Below, in pieces: positions 16,172 through 25,500 of a DNA stretch of 41,395 nucleotides. The stretch's first letter is position 1. The number at the start of each line of letters is the position of its first letter. Source of the DNA: Verrucomicrobiota bacterium (GTDB lineage Bacteria; Verrucomicrobiota; Verrucomicrobiia; Limisphaerales; JACRJY01). Below the pieces are notes generated by a model. That model ran no database searches. It saw nothing but the letters and a program-made list of their open reading frames with translations, and was not told the DNA's origin. The stretch spans positions 1 through 41,395 of the forward strand of contig JACRJY010000059.1 of NCBI GenBank assembly GCA_016235585.1, given 5' to 3'. Made by a program: the position numbers and the translations under genes.

Positions 16172-16621
16172 TTATTTGGCGGCGGCGATGGTCACGGGCT
16201 GCTGGGCCGAGTGCGGATGCTTGTCGCCCTTGTAGACTTTGAGCTTGGTGAGGAGGACGCGGCCCAGACGGTTCTTCGGAATCATGCCCTTGACGGCGTG
16301 GGTGATGAGCTTTTCCGGGTGCCGGGCGCGGATCTGGGCGACGGTGGTGTATTTCTCGCCGCCTTTCCAGCCGGAGTAGGTCATGTATTTTTTGCCCTCC
16401 TCCTTGTTGCCAGTGACCTTTACTTTCTCGGCGTTGATGACGACGACGAAGCCGCCGGCGTCAAGGTGCGGGGTGAAGACGGGGGTGTTTTTGCCCCGGA
16501 GAATGTCAGCCACCTGGGCGGCGAGGCGACCGAGCACCGCGCCGCTGGCGTCCACGACGTGCCACTTGCGTTGCGCCAAATTAACTTTCGGCAGATGTGT
16601 TTTCGGCAGATGTGTTTTCAT
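16172..16621 (-). CDS. rplM: 50S ribosomal protein L13
   Basis: This 149-residue protein has the L13 landmarks [47 protein letters not shown] [10 protein letters not shown], and [14 protein letters not shown]13 binds 23S rRNA early in large-subunit assembly. The ATG at 16621 gives an N-terminus [17 protein letters not shown], in which KTHLP occurs twice because of a perfect 15-base tandem duplication (16587-16616). The open frame continues 15 codons further upstream without an ATG. It is the first gene of the rplM-rpsI operon, with a promoter-like sequence at 16657-16684. Confidence 0.97.
   Translation of the reverse strand: MKTHLPKTHLPKVNLAQRKWHVVDASGAVLGRLAAQVADILRGKNTPVFTPHLDAGGFVVVINAEKVKVTGNKEEGKKYMTYSGWKGGEKYTTVAQIRARHPEKLITHAVKGMIPKNRLGRVLLTKLKVYKGDKHPHSAQQPVTIAAAK
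16587..16616. repeat. 15-bp tandem duplication inside the rplM 5' end
   Basis: The unit TTCGGCAGATGTGTT occurs twice in direct succession (16587-16601 and 16602-16616) in plus-strand reading. It keeps the frame and doubles the residues KTHLP near the L13 N-terminus. Confidence 0.9.
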
Positions 16622-16656
16622 TTCAAACCCGGACAATCCTAAAATTAGGAGCGGCG

Positions 16657-16684
16657 AAGGTAGCAAAGGAGCCGGTCAAGTCAA
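16657..16684 (-). promoter_or_regulatory. Possible promoter of rplM-rpsI
   Basis: On the minus strand a TTGACT box (16684-16679) and a TACCTT box (16662-16657) are 16 bases apart, about 36 bases upstream of the rplM start. A small hairpin, TCCTAA-AA-TTAGGA (16637-16650), follows in the leader. The match to a sigma-70-type promoter is moderate and promoter consensus in this lineage is uncertain. Confidence 0.3.
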
Positions 16685-16741
16685 CAGACATTTCTGGACA
16701 TTTTGGTTTGCGTGGTGTTGAATCACCGTCCCGAACCAAAA

Positions 16742-18220
16742 ATGAACAACGGCCTGTGGCAAAAACATTGGGTGACGGTGTTCCGGCATTTCGCGCTGGA
16801 CGCGGTGCTGTTTGCCCTGGCGTTCGTCTTCGGCATGGCGCTGCGGTTCGGCGCGGACTGGCAGGGCAAGCTTGTGGAGTATTACCCCAGCATCCTGCTG
16901 GGGGCGGTCGCCTTTCCCTGCACGGTCTACATCTTCGGGCTTTACGCGCCGCAGACGGCGACGCACGGGGTGTTCAAGCGGGCGTTGACGCTGCTGGTGT
17001 GCTTCGGCATCGCGCTGGTGCTGCTGCTGGGGATGTTCTACGTGAATTTCTCCAGCCGCATCGGGCGCGGCGTGATGGTGCTCGGGGCGTCGTGCGCCTA
17101 TCTCACGGCCCTGCTGCACCACATGGTGCTGATGAACCGGCTCAAGAGCTATCGCGAGCGGCTGGTGATGATCGTGACCGGGCCGTTTGACGAGGCGGAA
17201 ATCCAAACCAACTCCCATCTGTGGCGGCGGCAGTTTGAACTCGTGGGCGTGGCCCCGGTGGAAGGCTTCCAGCCGGCGGGCGACACGCGCAACCTCGGCT
17301 CCGTCAGCGACCTGATGGAAATCGTCGCGCGGCACGACATTGACCGGGTGCTGTGCACGAACGCCAGCTACGGGGATGCCCGGCTGTCGTCGCTTTTCTG
17401 CCAGTTGCGCTACGCCGGGGTGACGGTGATGCCGCTCATCAGCCTGTGCGAGGAGGCGCACCAGTCCGTGCCGTTGGAACTGATCACCACGGAATGGCTG
17501 CTCAACGCCAGCAGCCTGCCGCATATGCTCTACATCAAGAAGCTCAAGCGCGGCTTTGACATCGCCTCCTCGCTGGCGGGGCTGGTGTGCCTGTCGCCGC
17601 CGCTGTTGTTTGGCATCATCGCCACCAAGCTCACTTCGCCGGGGCCGGTGTTTTACCATCAAGTGCGCGGCGGGCGGTTTGGCCGGTCGTTCCGCATGAT
17701 CAAACTTCGCACGATGGTCGTGGATGCCGAGAAGGGCGGCGCGGTCTGGGCGCAGGCCAAGGATCCGCGCACGACGCCGGTGGGCGGGTTCCTCCGCAAG
17801 TATCGCATTGATGAAATCCCGCAGCTCGTCAACGTGCTGCGCGGCGAGATGTCGCTCGTGGGGCCGCGCCCGGAGCGGCCGGAGTTTGTGGATGAGCTGG
17901 CGGCGCAGATTCCGTTCTACCGGGAGCGGCTGATGATCCAGCCGGGCATCACCGGCTGGGCGCAGGTCTGCTACCCCTACGGCGCCAGCGTGGAGGATGC
18001 GCGCCGCAAGCTGGAGTATGACCTGTATTACATGAAGCACATGAGCATTTTCCTCGACGCCTTCATTCTCCTCGACACGGTGCGGATCATCCTGAAGGGC
18101 GGCCTGGGCGAGGCGCACAAGCAGCAGATTCCCCGCTATGAGACGGTTCGGAGCGTGGGCGCGCGGCCGGATGGCGCAGCCGTTGCGCCCGCCGTCGAGG
18201 CTTCCAATCCCGCGCGGTAG
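16742..18220 (+). CDS. Polyprenyl-phosphate sugar-1-phosphate transferase (polyisoprenyl glycosylphosphotransferase)
   Basis: This 492-residue protein has four N-terminal membrane helices (about 17-37, 50-68, 82-101, 110-130), a soluble CoA-binding-like middle domain, and a fifth membrane helix (FDIASSLAGLVCLSPPLLFG, about 272-291). The conserved catalytic domain contains KLRTMVVDAE (321-330), RKYRIDEIPQLVNVLRGEMS and LVGPRPERPEF, then QPGITGWAQV. These are the signatures of WcaJ/PssY/CpsE-type enzymes, which transfer a sugar phosphate from a UDP-sugar to undecaprenyl phosphate at the inner membrane, the first step of exopolysaccharide or O-antigen repeat assembly. The sugar cannot be deduced. 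The start is the ATG at 16742, because upstream in-frame codons overlap the rplM promoter region. A methyltransferase gene follows; other polysaccharide genes are not in view. Confidence 0.94.
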   Translation: MNNGLWQKHWVTVFRHFALDAVLFALAFVFGMALRFGADWQGKLVEYYPSILLGAVAFPCTVYIFGLYAPQTATHGVFKRALTLLVCFGIALVLLLGMFYVNFSSRIGRGVMVLGASCAYLTALLHHMVLMNRLKSYRERLVMIVTGPFDEAEIQTNSHLWRRQFELVGVAPVEGFQPAGDTRNLGSVSDLMEIVARHDIDRVLCTNASYGDARLSSLFCQLRYAGVTVMPLISLCEEAHQSVPLELITTEWLLNASSLPHMLYIKKLKRGFDIASSLAGLVCLSPPLLFGIIATKLTSPGPVFYHQVRGGRFGRSFRMIKLRTMVVDAEKGGAVWAQAKDPRTTPVGGFLRKYRIDEIPQLVNVLRGEMSLVGPRPERPEFVDELAAQIPFYRERLMIQPGITGWAQVCYPYGASVEDARRKLEYDLYYMKHMSIFLDAFILLDTVRIILKGGLGEAHKQQIPRYETVRSVGARPDGAAVAPAVEASNPAR

Positions 18221-18279
18221 AAAGAATGGCGCGGTGCGGAGCGGGGCAGGGGACACGGCCGTTATTTCACGGCAAATGA

Positions 18280-18340
18280 CACGGAGCACACGGAGGGAGT
18301 TTGTTGATCCTCGCCGCTTTTCCCTCCCGTGTTTTCCGTG
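18280..18340. repeat. CACGGAG-type inverted repeat
   Basis: CACGGAGCACACGGAGGGAG (18280-18299) and TCCCTCCCGTGTTTTCCGTG (18321-18340) are imperfect inverted copies sharing the pattern CACGGAnnACACGG. The repeat sits between the glycosylphosphotransferase and methyltransferase genes. I recall the CACGGAG motif as a recurrent intergenic repeat in environmental bacteria; the copy number in this genome cannot be seen here. Confidence 0.6.
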
Positions 18341-18403
18341 GTTCAATTCCCTCCGGATGAAAATTGATTCACGGAAAACAAATCCCGAGCTATCGTCCCC
18401 GCC

Positions 18404-19246
18404 ATGACGCCCCGCGGCAAAGAGTATTTGAAGACGGATCCCCGTCCGTTCGAGAGCATCCGGCGCCACTACGAAGTGGAGAAAGAGCTGGCGCAGCGCC
18501 TCCTGCACTCCACGCGCGCAGAGCGCACGCGGCTGTTTGCCACGCTCTACGGCGAGCTGTTTCGCCGCGTGCCGGATCATCCGCGGCTTACGCGGCGCGA
18601 CACGCCGGAGCGCAGCCGCGCCGCCGTGGCCGGGCGCATGGCGCTGCTGCGCGGGCAGTTGTCGGCGGAGAAGACCTTCCTCGAATTCGCACCGGGCGAC
18701 TGCCGGCTGGCGTTTGAAGTGTGCGCCCACGTCCGCAAAGTCATCGGCGTGGACATCTCCGACCAGAGCAGCGCGGCGGATCGCCGGCCGGACAATTTTG
18801 AGCTGGTCGTCTATGACGGCTACAACCTCGGCGTGCCGGACGAGTCGGTGGACGTGGTGTTCAGCTACCAGTTCATCGAGCACCTGCACCCGGAGGACGT
18901 GATGCCGCACTTTGAAATGGCGCGGCGGGTTTTGCGGCCGGGCGGGGTGTATGTTTTCTCCACGCCGCACGCATTTTCCGGGCCGCACGACATTTCGTCA
19001 TGCTTCTCCGACCAGCCGGAGTGTTTTCATTTCAAGGAGTGGACGTTCACCGAGATGGCGGCGCTGCTGCGGGGGGCCGGGTTTTCGCAGAGCCGCGTTT
19101 TTCGCCGGGGCCGGGTGCGGGAGGGCTGGCTCGTGAACCAGGCGACTCTCTGTTTGGAGGATTTTTTTCGCTTGCTTCCCTCCCGCCTTCGCAACCACTT
19201 TAGCCGCCGTTTGTTCAACAGCGTGGTCATGCTGGCCCGCAAATAG
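18404..19246 (+). CDS. Class I SAM-dependent methyltransferase
   Basis: This 280-residue protein has a methyltransferase_11-type core: motif I as FLEFAPGDCRLAFEVC (about 92-107), the acidic end of strand 2 in KVIGVDIS, then VDVVFSYQFIEHLHPEDV and MARRVLRPGGVYVFSTPHA. Motif I has APGD in place of the usual GxGxG, so SAM binding is atypical but the rest is standard. The N-terminal 85 residues are helical and basic. The neighbouring glycosylphosphotransferase suggests modification of a cell-surface glycan or lipid-linked sugar. No membrane segment is present. The C-terminal third (GWLVNQATLCLEDFFRLLPS) is family-specific. Confidence 0.85.
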   Translation: MTPRGKEYLKTDPRPFESIRRHYEVEKELAQRLLHSTRAERTRLFATLYGELFRRVPDHPRLTRRDTPERSRAAVAGRMALLRGQLSAEKTFLEFAPGDCRLAFEVCAHVRKVIGVDISDQSSAADRRPDNFELVVYDGYNLGVPDESVDVVFSYQFIEHLHPEDVMPHFEMARRVLRPGGVYVFSTPHAFSGPHDISSCFSDQPECFHFKEWTFTEMAALLRGAGFSQSRVFRRGRVREGWLVNQATLCLEDFFRLLPSRLRNHFSRRLFNSVVMLARK

Positions 19247-19284
19247 CCCCCGAACATTCCCCTAGGAGGAGTGCGTGTTCGGCC

Positions 19285-19302
19285 CTACGGTCTTTTCCGT
19301 AG
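19285..19302. terminator. Small hairpin downstream of the methyltransferase
   Basis: CTACGG-TCTTTT-CCGTAG forms a 6-bp stem 38 bases after the methyltransferase stop codon. It lacks an immediate T run, so termination would be weak or factor-dependent. Confidence 0.3.
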
Positions 19303-19323
19303 ATGACGGGGCAAAAAAATAAC

Positions 19324-19351
19324 TTAACAAAGTTTTCGGTTCGTGTATGTT
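19324..19351 (+). promoter_or_regulatory. Possible promoter of the giant gene
   Basis: TTAACA (19324-19329) and TATGTT (19346-19351) are 16 bases apart, within an AT-rich patch that contrasts with the GC-rich surroundings. Transcription from here would give a leader of about 195 bases before the giant gene. Confidence 0.3.
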
Positions 19352-19552
19352 TGCCCGGCAACCCTGTAACTGACAACCAACAACGGCGTGGCAAGTGCAA
19401 CCGCAGCGATTTATTCGGCATTCCGCCCTGTCCAAATGGACAGGCTGGCGGGCTGGTTTTACCCGTTCGGCGAGGCCCGCAAACTGATTTCAGTGAATTG
19501 ATTTCAATTTTATCCAGCTAGTTTTTTCCAACCAACCAACCCGACACGGCTT
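19352..19552 (+). other. Potentially structured 5' leader of the giant gene
   Basis: The leader contains GCCCGGCAACC (19353-19363) and, further on, GGCAAGTGCAACCGCAGCG. A long hairpin follows at 19423-19451, with inner stem CCTGTCCA/TGGACAGG and outer stem CCGC/GCGG. No open frame fits. The GGCAACC and GTGCAA elements recall the 3' half of SAM-type riboswitches, but the 5' half of that fold is not present, so I do not assign a class. Just before the ATG the sequence is CCAACCAACCAACCC, without a Shine-Dalgarno core. Confidence 0.35.
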
Positions 19553-22500
19553 ATGGCTACTTCAAAATTCACTTCCTCCCTTCGCGGGGGCCTGGCGGCG
19601 GGCGCGCTGCTGGCCGGCCTGCTGCTGTCGCCGTCTGCGCGCGCGCAGACCACCAATTCGTTGAGCCTGAACTCCTCGCCGCGCCATGATTACATCGTGG
19701 CCGCCGGCGGCGGACAGGTGAACGCGATCGCCGAGATGAACGGCGTGCTTTATTTCGGCGGCACGTTCACCGAGGTGGGCACGAACATCGGCCGCGCCGT
19801 GCCCGTGGACTCCGCCGGCAACCCGCTGGCCGGCTATCCGCACGCGGGCTTTCCGAAGTTCGACCGCGCCCCGCAGGTGATCATCCCCGACAACGCCGGC
19901 GGCTGGTATCTGGGGGGCGACTTCCTCAACGTGGGCGGCACGCCGAAGTTCCGCCTCGTGCATTTGTTGAGCGACTTTCGCGTGGATCCGGCCTTCTCCG
20001 CCGACGTGGACGCACAGGTGACCGCGCTGTTTTTGAGCGGCACCAACCTGTATGTCGGCGGCACGTTCGTCCGCGTGACCAACGTGGTGGCCACGGTCAA
20101 CGTGGCGACGAACAACCGCTTCCGCTTCGCCGTGCTCGATCCCGCCACCGGTTCGCCGAGAAATTATGTCGGCTATCCTGACCTGGACAACGGCGTCCTC
20201 GCCTTCGCGCAATACGGGAACAGGCTTTATCTGGGCGGGAACTTCACCGCCATCACCAACACCATCGGGGTCACCACCAATATCACCCGGCGCTTCCGCG
20301 CGGCGGCGCTGGACATCAACACCCTCCAGCCGATCACGTCGTTTCAGGCGAACGTGGACGCCAGCGTGCGCTGCTTTGCGATCACGGCGGACGGGGCCAC
20401 GATTTACCTGGGCGGCACGTTCATCGCGCTCACCAACGGCTCCACCGTGGTCAACCGCTTCCGCTGCGCCGCCGTGGATGCGACCGGCGTGCCCGCGCCG
20501 TTCAACGCGGATTTTTCGGCGCAGGTCAACAGCCTCATCCTCCTCGAAGATCGGGGCCGAATGATGGTGGGGGGCACTTTCACCTCCATGACGAACGACA
20601 ACGGCCAGGGCGGCGGCCCGACGGCTTTCAACCGCTTCCGCCTCGCGGCGGTGGACATCACGACGGACTTGAACCCCAGCCCGGGCGAGCCGGACAACAG
20701 TTGGACGCCCAGCGTGAGCGGCAACGTCAACTGGATGCAGTATGACGGGGTGAATCTGTATCTCGCCGGCGCGTTCACCCTGGTGACGAATTCCCAGTCT
20801 CCCGGCGGCAGCGCCTTCCTCACGCGCCGCCGCATCGCGGCCTGCACACCGGTGGATCCCGGCACCGGCAACCCGGCGGCATTCAGTTCCTTTGATCCCG
20901 CCGCCGGCAACACGGTCAACTGGTTTGCCAAGGACACCAACACCGGCATCATTTATCTCGGCGGCGCCTTCCATAACATCAAGACCGTCGTCCGCAACCG
21001 CCTCGCCGCCGTCAACGTCGGCACGGGCGAACTGCTGCCGTGGGATCCAAACGCCAACAACACCGTGCAGGCCCTGGCCACGCTGGCCAACGGTTCGACC
21101 AACATCATCTACGCCGGCGGCGCGTTCACCTCCATCGGCGTGAGCGGCGGGCCGGCCCTGACCAACCGCCAGCGTCTCGTCGCGTTGACTACGAACGGCA
21201 CGGTCGTCACCACTTTCAGCAACAACATCAACAACACCGTTCGGGCGCTGGCGGTGGGGCAGACCAACCTGTTTGTGGGCGGCGATTTCACCATTGTGAC
21301 CAATGTGGTTGTCAACTTCTCCCGCACCGGCCTGGTGGCGCTGCACCTCACCAGCGGCATCATCTACACCAACTTCACCGCCAACTTCGTCACGAACCGG
21401 CTCGCAGGCGCGGGCACGAACGTAAATGCCCTCGCCATCGCCGGCAGCCGCCTTTTCGTGGGCGGCGGCTTCTCGAACGTGGCCGGCTTCCATCGCCGTG
21501 GCCTCGCCCTGCTGAACCCCAACTCCGCCGCTGTGGATCTGAACTTCAACCCGCACGTGGGCGGCACGGCCACGAACGTCATGTCCATCGCGGTGGTCGG
21601 CACCAACGTGTTTGTCGCCGGCGGCTTCACCACCATCACCAACATGAACGCCGGCGGCACCCCCATCGCCACCAACACCCGCAACCGCATTGCCCAGCTT
21701 GACACGTCGTCCGCCGCCGCGCCCACCGGCCTGGTCATGCCGTGGAATCCCAACGCGCAGAACGCCGTCAACGCCCTGGGCATGGCCACGGACGGCACGA
21801 CGACGAACGTCTTTGCCGCCGGCCTCTTTACCACCATCAACGGCCCGACCCGCAACCGCTTCGCGGAACTCGCCCTGCCCTGGGACTTGGCGACCAGCAG
21901 CACCAACGTGGTCACCTCCCTGTTCGCCGATCTGGACAACAACGCCTTTTCCCTCCACGCCCGTTCTGACCGCGCCTACGTGGGCGGCATCTTCACGCTG
22001 GCCGGGCAGGGGGATTTCACCCGTGTCCAGCCGGTGGCCTCGCTGGCCGTGGTGGATTTCACCAACCCGCTGCCGGTGGTTTCCATCTCCGCCGCGCCGC
22101 TGGGTTTCACCGAAAACTCAATCGTTTCGATTGACCCGGCCCTCGTGGTTTCCGACGCGAACCACCTCACCTTCACCAATGCCGTGGTCGCCATAATCGG
22201 CGGCTATGTGAACGGCCAGGATGTGCTCGCGCCGCCGAGTGTCACCGGGAGTTCCTACAGCAGCGTGTGGGACGCCGCGCTCGGCACGCTGACGATCAAC
22301 GGTTTCATCGGCCTGTATGACTTGCAGCAGGTGCTGCGCAACACCACCTTCAGCAGCGGCAACAATCCCGGCGCGGGCGATCGGGTCATCCAGATCACCG
22401 TCACGGATCGCGACGGCGGCGTGAGCCTGCCGGTGGAGCGCACGATCAACGTCACCCCTGTCAACGACGCGCCCACGCTCAACGGAATCGTGGACGTTCG

Positions 22501-25500
22501 TCTCGTGAAAAATGCGGCCCAGAAAACCATCGCGTTCGCCGGCATCACCGATGGCGGCGGCGAAGGCCAGGGGCTCACCGTGACCGCGTCCTCCAGCAAT
22601 CCGTCGGTCGTTCCCAACCCGGTCGTCACCTACGCCAGCCCCGGCACCAGCGGCTCACTGGCCTTCACCCCGGTGGCCGACGCCACCGGCACCGCGACCA
22701 TCACCGTGACGGTGCAGGACAGCGGCGGCACGGCCAATGGTGGCGTGGACGCGGTGGTTCAAACCTTCACCGTGACGGTCAACAACCTCAACACGGCCCC
22801 CGCGCTCAACAACATTGCCAGCCTGACGGTGGATCAGGATGAACAGGTGAGCCTCCCCCTCACGGGCATAGATCCCGGCGGCAACAGCGACCTCACCTTC
22901 ACCGCCACCTCCGGAAACCCGGCCATTCTCCCGAATCCCACAGTCAGCTACAATCCCGGGGGCTTTGCCGCCTCGACCACGGGCACGCTCTCCTTCCGCT
23001 CCGCGCCCGGCGCGAATGGCGGCCCGGTGCTCGTCACCCTCGTGGCGCAGAACGCCGGCGGCACGGCGGGCGGCGGGGTGGACTCCGTGACCAAGACTTT
23101 CAACGTGACCGTGCGCCCGAACGTCGCGCCCACGTTTGACACCGTGGCCGGCATCACCACCAACGTCTCGCCCGGCCTCGTGACGGTGGTGCTCACGGGG
23201 CTTTCCGCTGGCGGCAGCACGAACGTGCAGCAGAGCTTTTCCTTCACCGCCGTCTCGGATGCGCCGGAGGTCATTCCCAATCCGACGGTGAGCTACGTCC
23301 CCGGCCAGAGCACGGCGGTGTTGAGCTTCACGCCGGAGTTGACCGCCGTGGGCGTGGCGACCATCACCCTGACGGCGACCGACACCGGCGGCACGGCCAA
23401 CGGCGGCGCGAACAGCGTCACCCGCACCTTCACCGTGCAGACCACGGTGAACCTCCAGCCGACGCTCGACAACACGCTGGTGAACGTCACGCTCTACCAG
23501 AACCCCGGCGCGCTCACCGCGCCCCTGACCGGCATCAGCGCGGGCCCGAATGAAAACCAGCAGATCACGGTCACGGCCACCTCGAGCAACCCCGGCCTGG
23601 TGATCCCGACCGTGGCACCGACGCCGTGGGTGCAGGGCCTGACCGCCGGCACGCTCACGTTCACCCCGAAGACGAGCTCCAGCGGCACCGCCACGATCAC
23701 CGTCACCGTGCAGGACAACGGCGGCACGCAGGGCGGCGGCGTGGAGAGCATCAGCCGCAGCTTTGTGATGACGATCATCGGCGGCCTGAACGACACGCCA
23801 CTGGTGAACTTCCCGATGGCCAACGGCACGATCAACACGATGGTCGAGACCAACGGCGTGATGTATTGGGGCGGCACCTTCACCGAGCTGGGCGCGAACA
23901 CGAACATCACCGGCCGGGCCGTCTGGGTGGACGGCACAAACGGCGCCCGCCTCGCGGGCGGCCCGATCTTCGACCGCAACGTGAATGTGATCATTTCCGA
24001 CAACAGTGGTGGCTGGTATGTCGGCGGCGAGTTTCAGAACGCGGACAGCCGCGCGTATGTCCGCCTTGCACACCTCCTGCCCGACCGCACGATTGACCCG
24101 GCCTTCTCGGCGAACTTCAACGCGGCGGTGACGAACCTCTTCCTCGACGGGACGAACCTCTATGTCGTCGGCGGCTTCACGAGCCTCACCAACCTCACGC
24201 CCGCTGGCGTGCCGGTGCTGACGAACAGCCGCTTCCGCTTCGCCGTGCTGGACGCGGCGACGGGCGCGCCCCGCCGGATCGGTGGCGCGAACGGCGAGCC
24301 GTCCTTCGACCTGCTGACGGAGCAGGTCATCGTGCGCGACAACGTCGCGTGGGTCGTGGGCGACTTCAACACGATCACCAATGCGGTGTTCGTCCCCGGG
24401 GTCGTGGCCGTGGGCGCGCCGGGCCTCCTCTACACCAACACCGCGACCAACTCGCGCGTCAAGCTCGCGGCCATCAGCCTGGCGACCGGCCTGCCCCTTT
24501 CGCTGGGCGGCGCGAACGGCGAGCCGTCGTTCGCCGGGCAGATTCGCGTGATGATTCTCGACGACCTCAACCCGCGCCTCTACGTGGGCGGCGACTTCAC
24601 GGCGGTGACCAACGTGGTGTGGAATCCGGGCGTGGCTGGAACCGGCATCCCCGTCCTGACCAACTCCCGCTTCCGCCTCGCGGCGATCAACACCGATGAC
24701 GGCACGCAGATCAACCTCGGCGGCACCGTGAACGGCGAGCCGGGCGTGGACGGTGTCGTGTGGGATCTCAAGCTGACTGGCGAGGGCAACACGAACCTCA
24801 TCGTCGGCGGCGCGTTCGTGCGCGTCACCAACAACCTCTTCACGCCGAACGTGATTGCCTCCGGCGTGCCGGGCAGCAACTACACGGGCGTCGCCACCAA
24901 CAGCCGCGCCCGCATCATGGCGCTGGATGTCACGCCCGATGTCGGCCTGCCCAACCAGCTCTGGACCCCCGGCTTCGACAACGTCGTGCGCGCGGCGGTG
25001 CTGGAGGGCACCAACCTCTACCTCGTCGGCACCATGACGATTGCCACCAACAACGCCGGCGACACGAATGTGCTCACCCGCCGCCGGGCGGTGAAAATCT
25101 CGGCGGATCCCGATGTGCCGAACGTGACGGACGCCAGTTGGAATCCGGATCTGGGCGACACCGCCTTCACCGTCGCCTCGGACGGCGCGGGCACGATTGC
25201 CATCGGCGGCCAGTTCAACTACATCCGGCCCGTGCTCCGCAACCGGCTGGCGGCGATCAGCACCACGACCGGCGAAATCTTCCCGTGGAACCCGAACGCG
25301 AACAGCCAGGTTTATGCCCTCGCCATCGCGGACGCGGGCGGCTCGAACGCGATCTATGCCGGCGGCGTTTTCACGACGGTGGGCGGCTTCACCCGCAACC
25401 GCCTGGCGGCCTTGAGCACGATTGTGAACGAGGCGGTCAGTTCCAATGTGCTGGTCATGGGCTTCTCGAATTCCGTGAACGGCAGCGGCGTGCGCGCGCT

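Noticed and set aside
19352..19552. SAM riboswitch
   Set aside because: The 5' half of the aptamer (GAGGGA-type and AUGAAG-type segments) is missing and the downstream gene is not a methionine-pathway gene, so only a structured leader is claimed.
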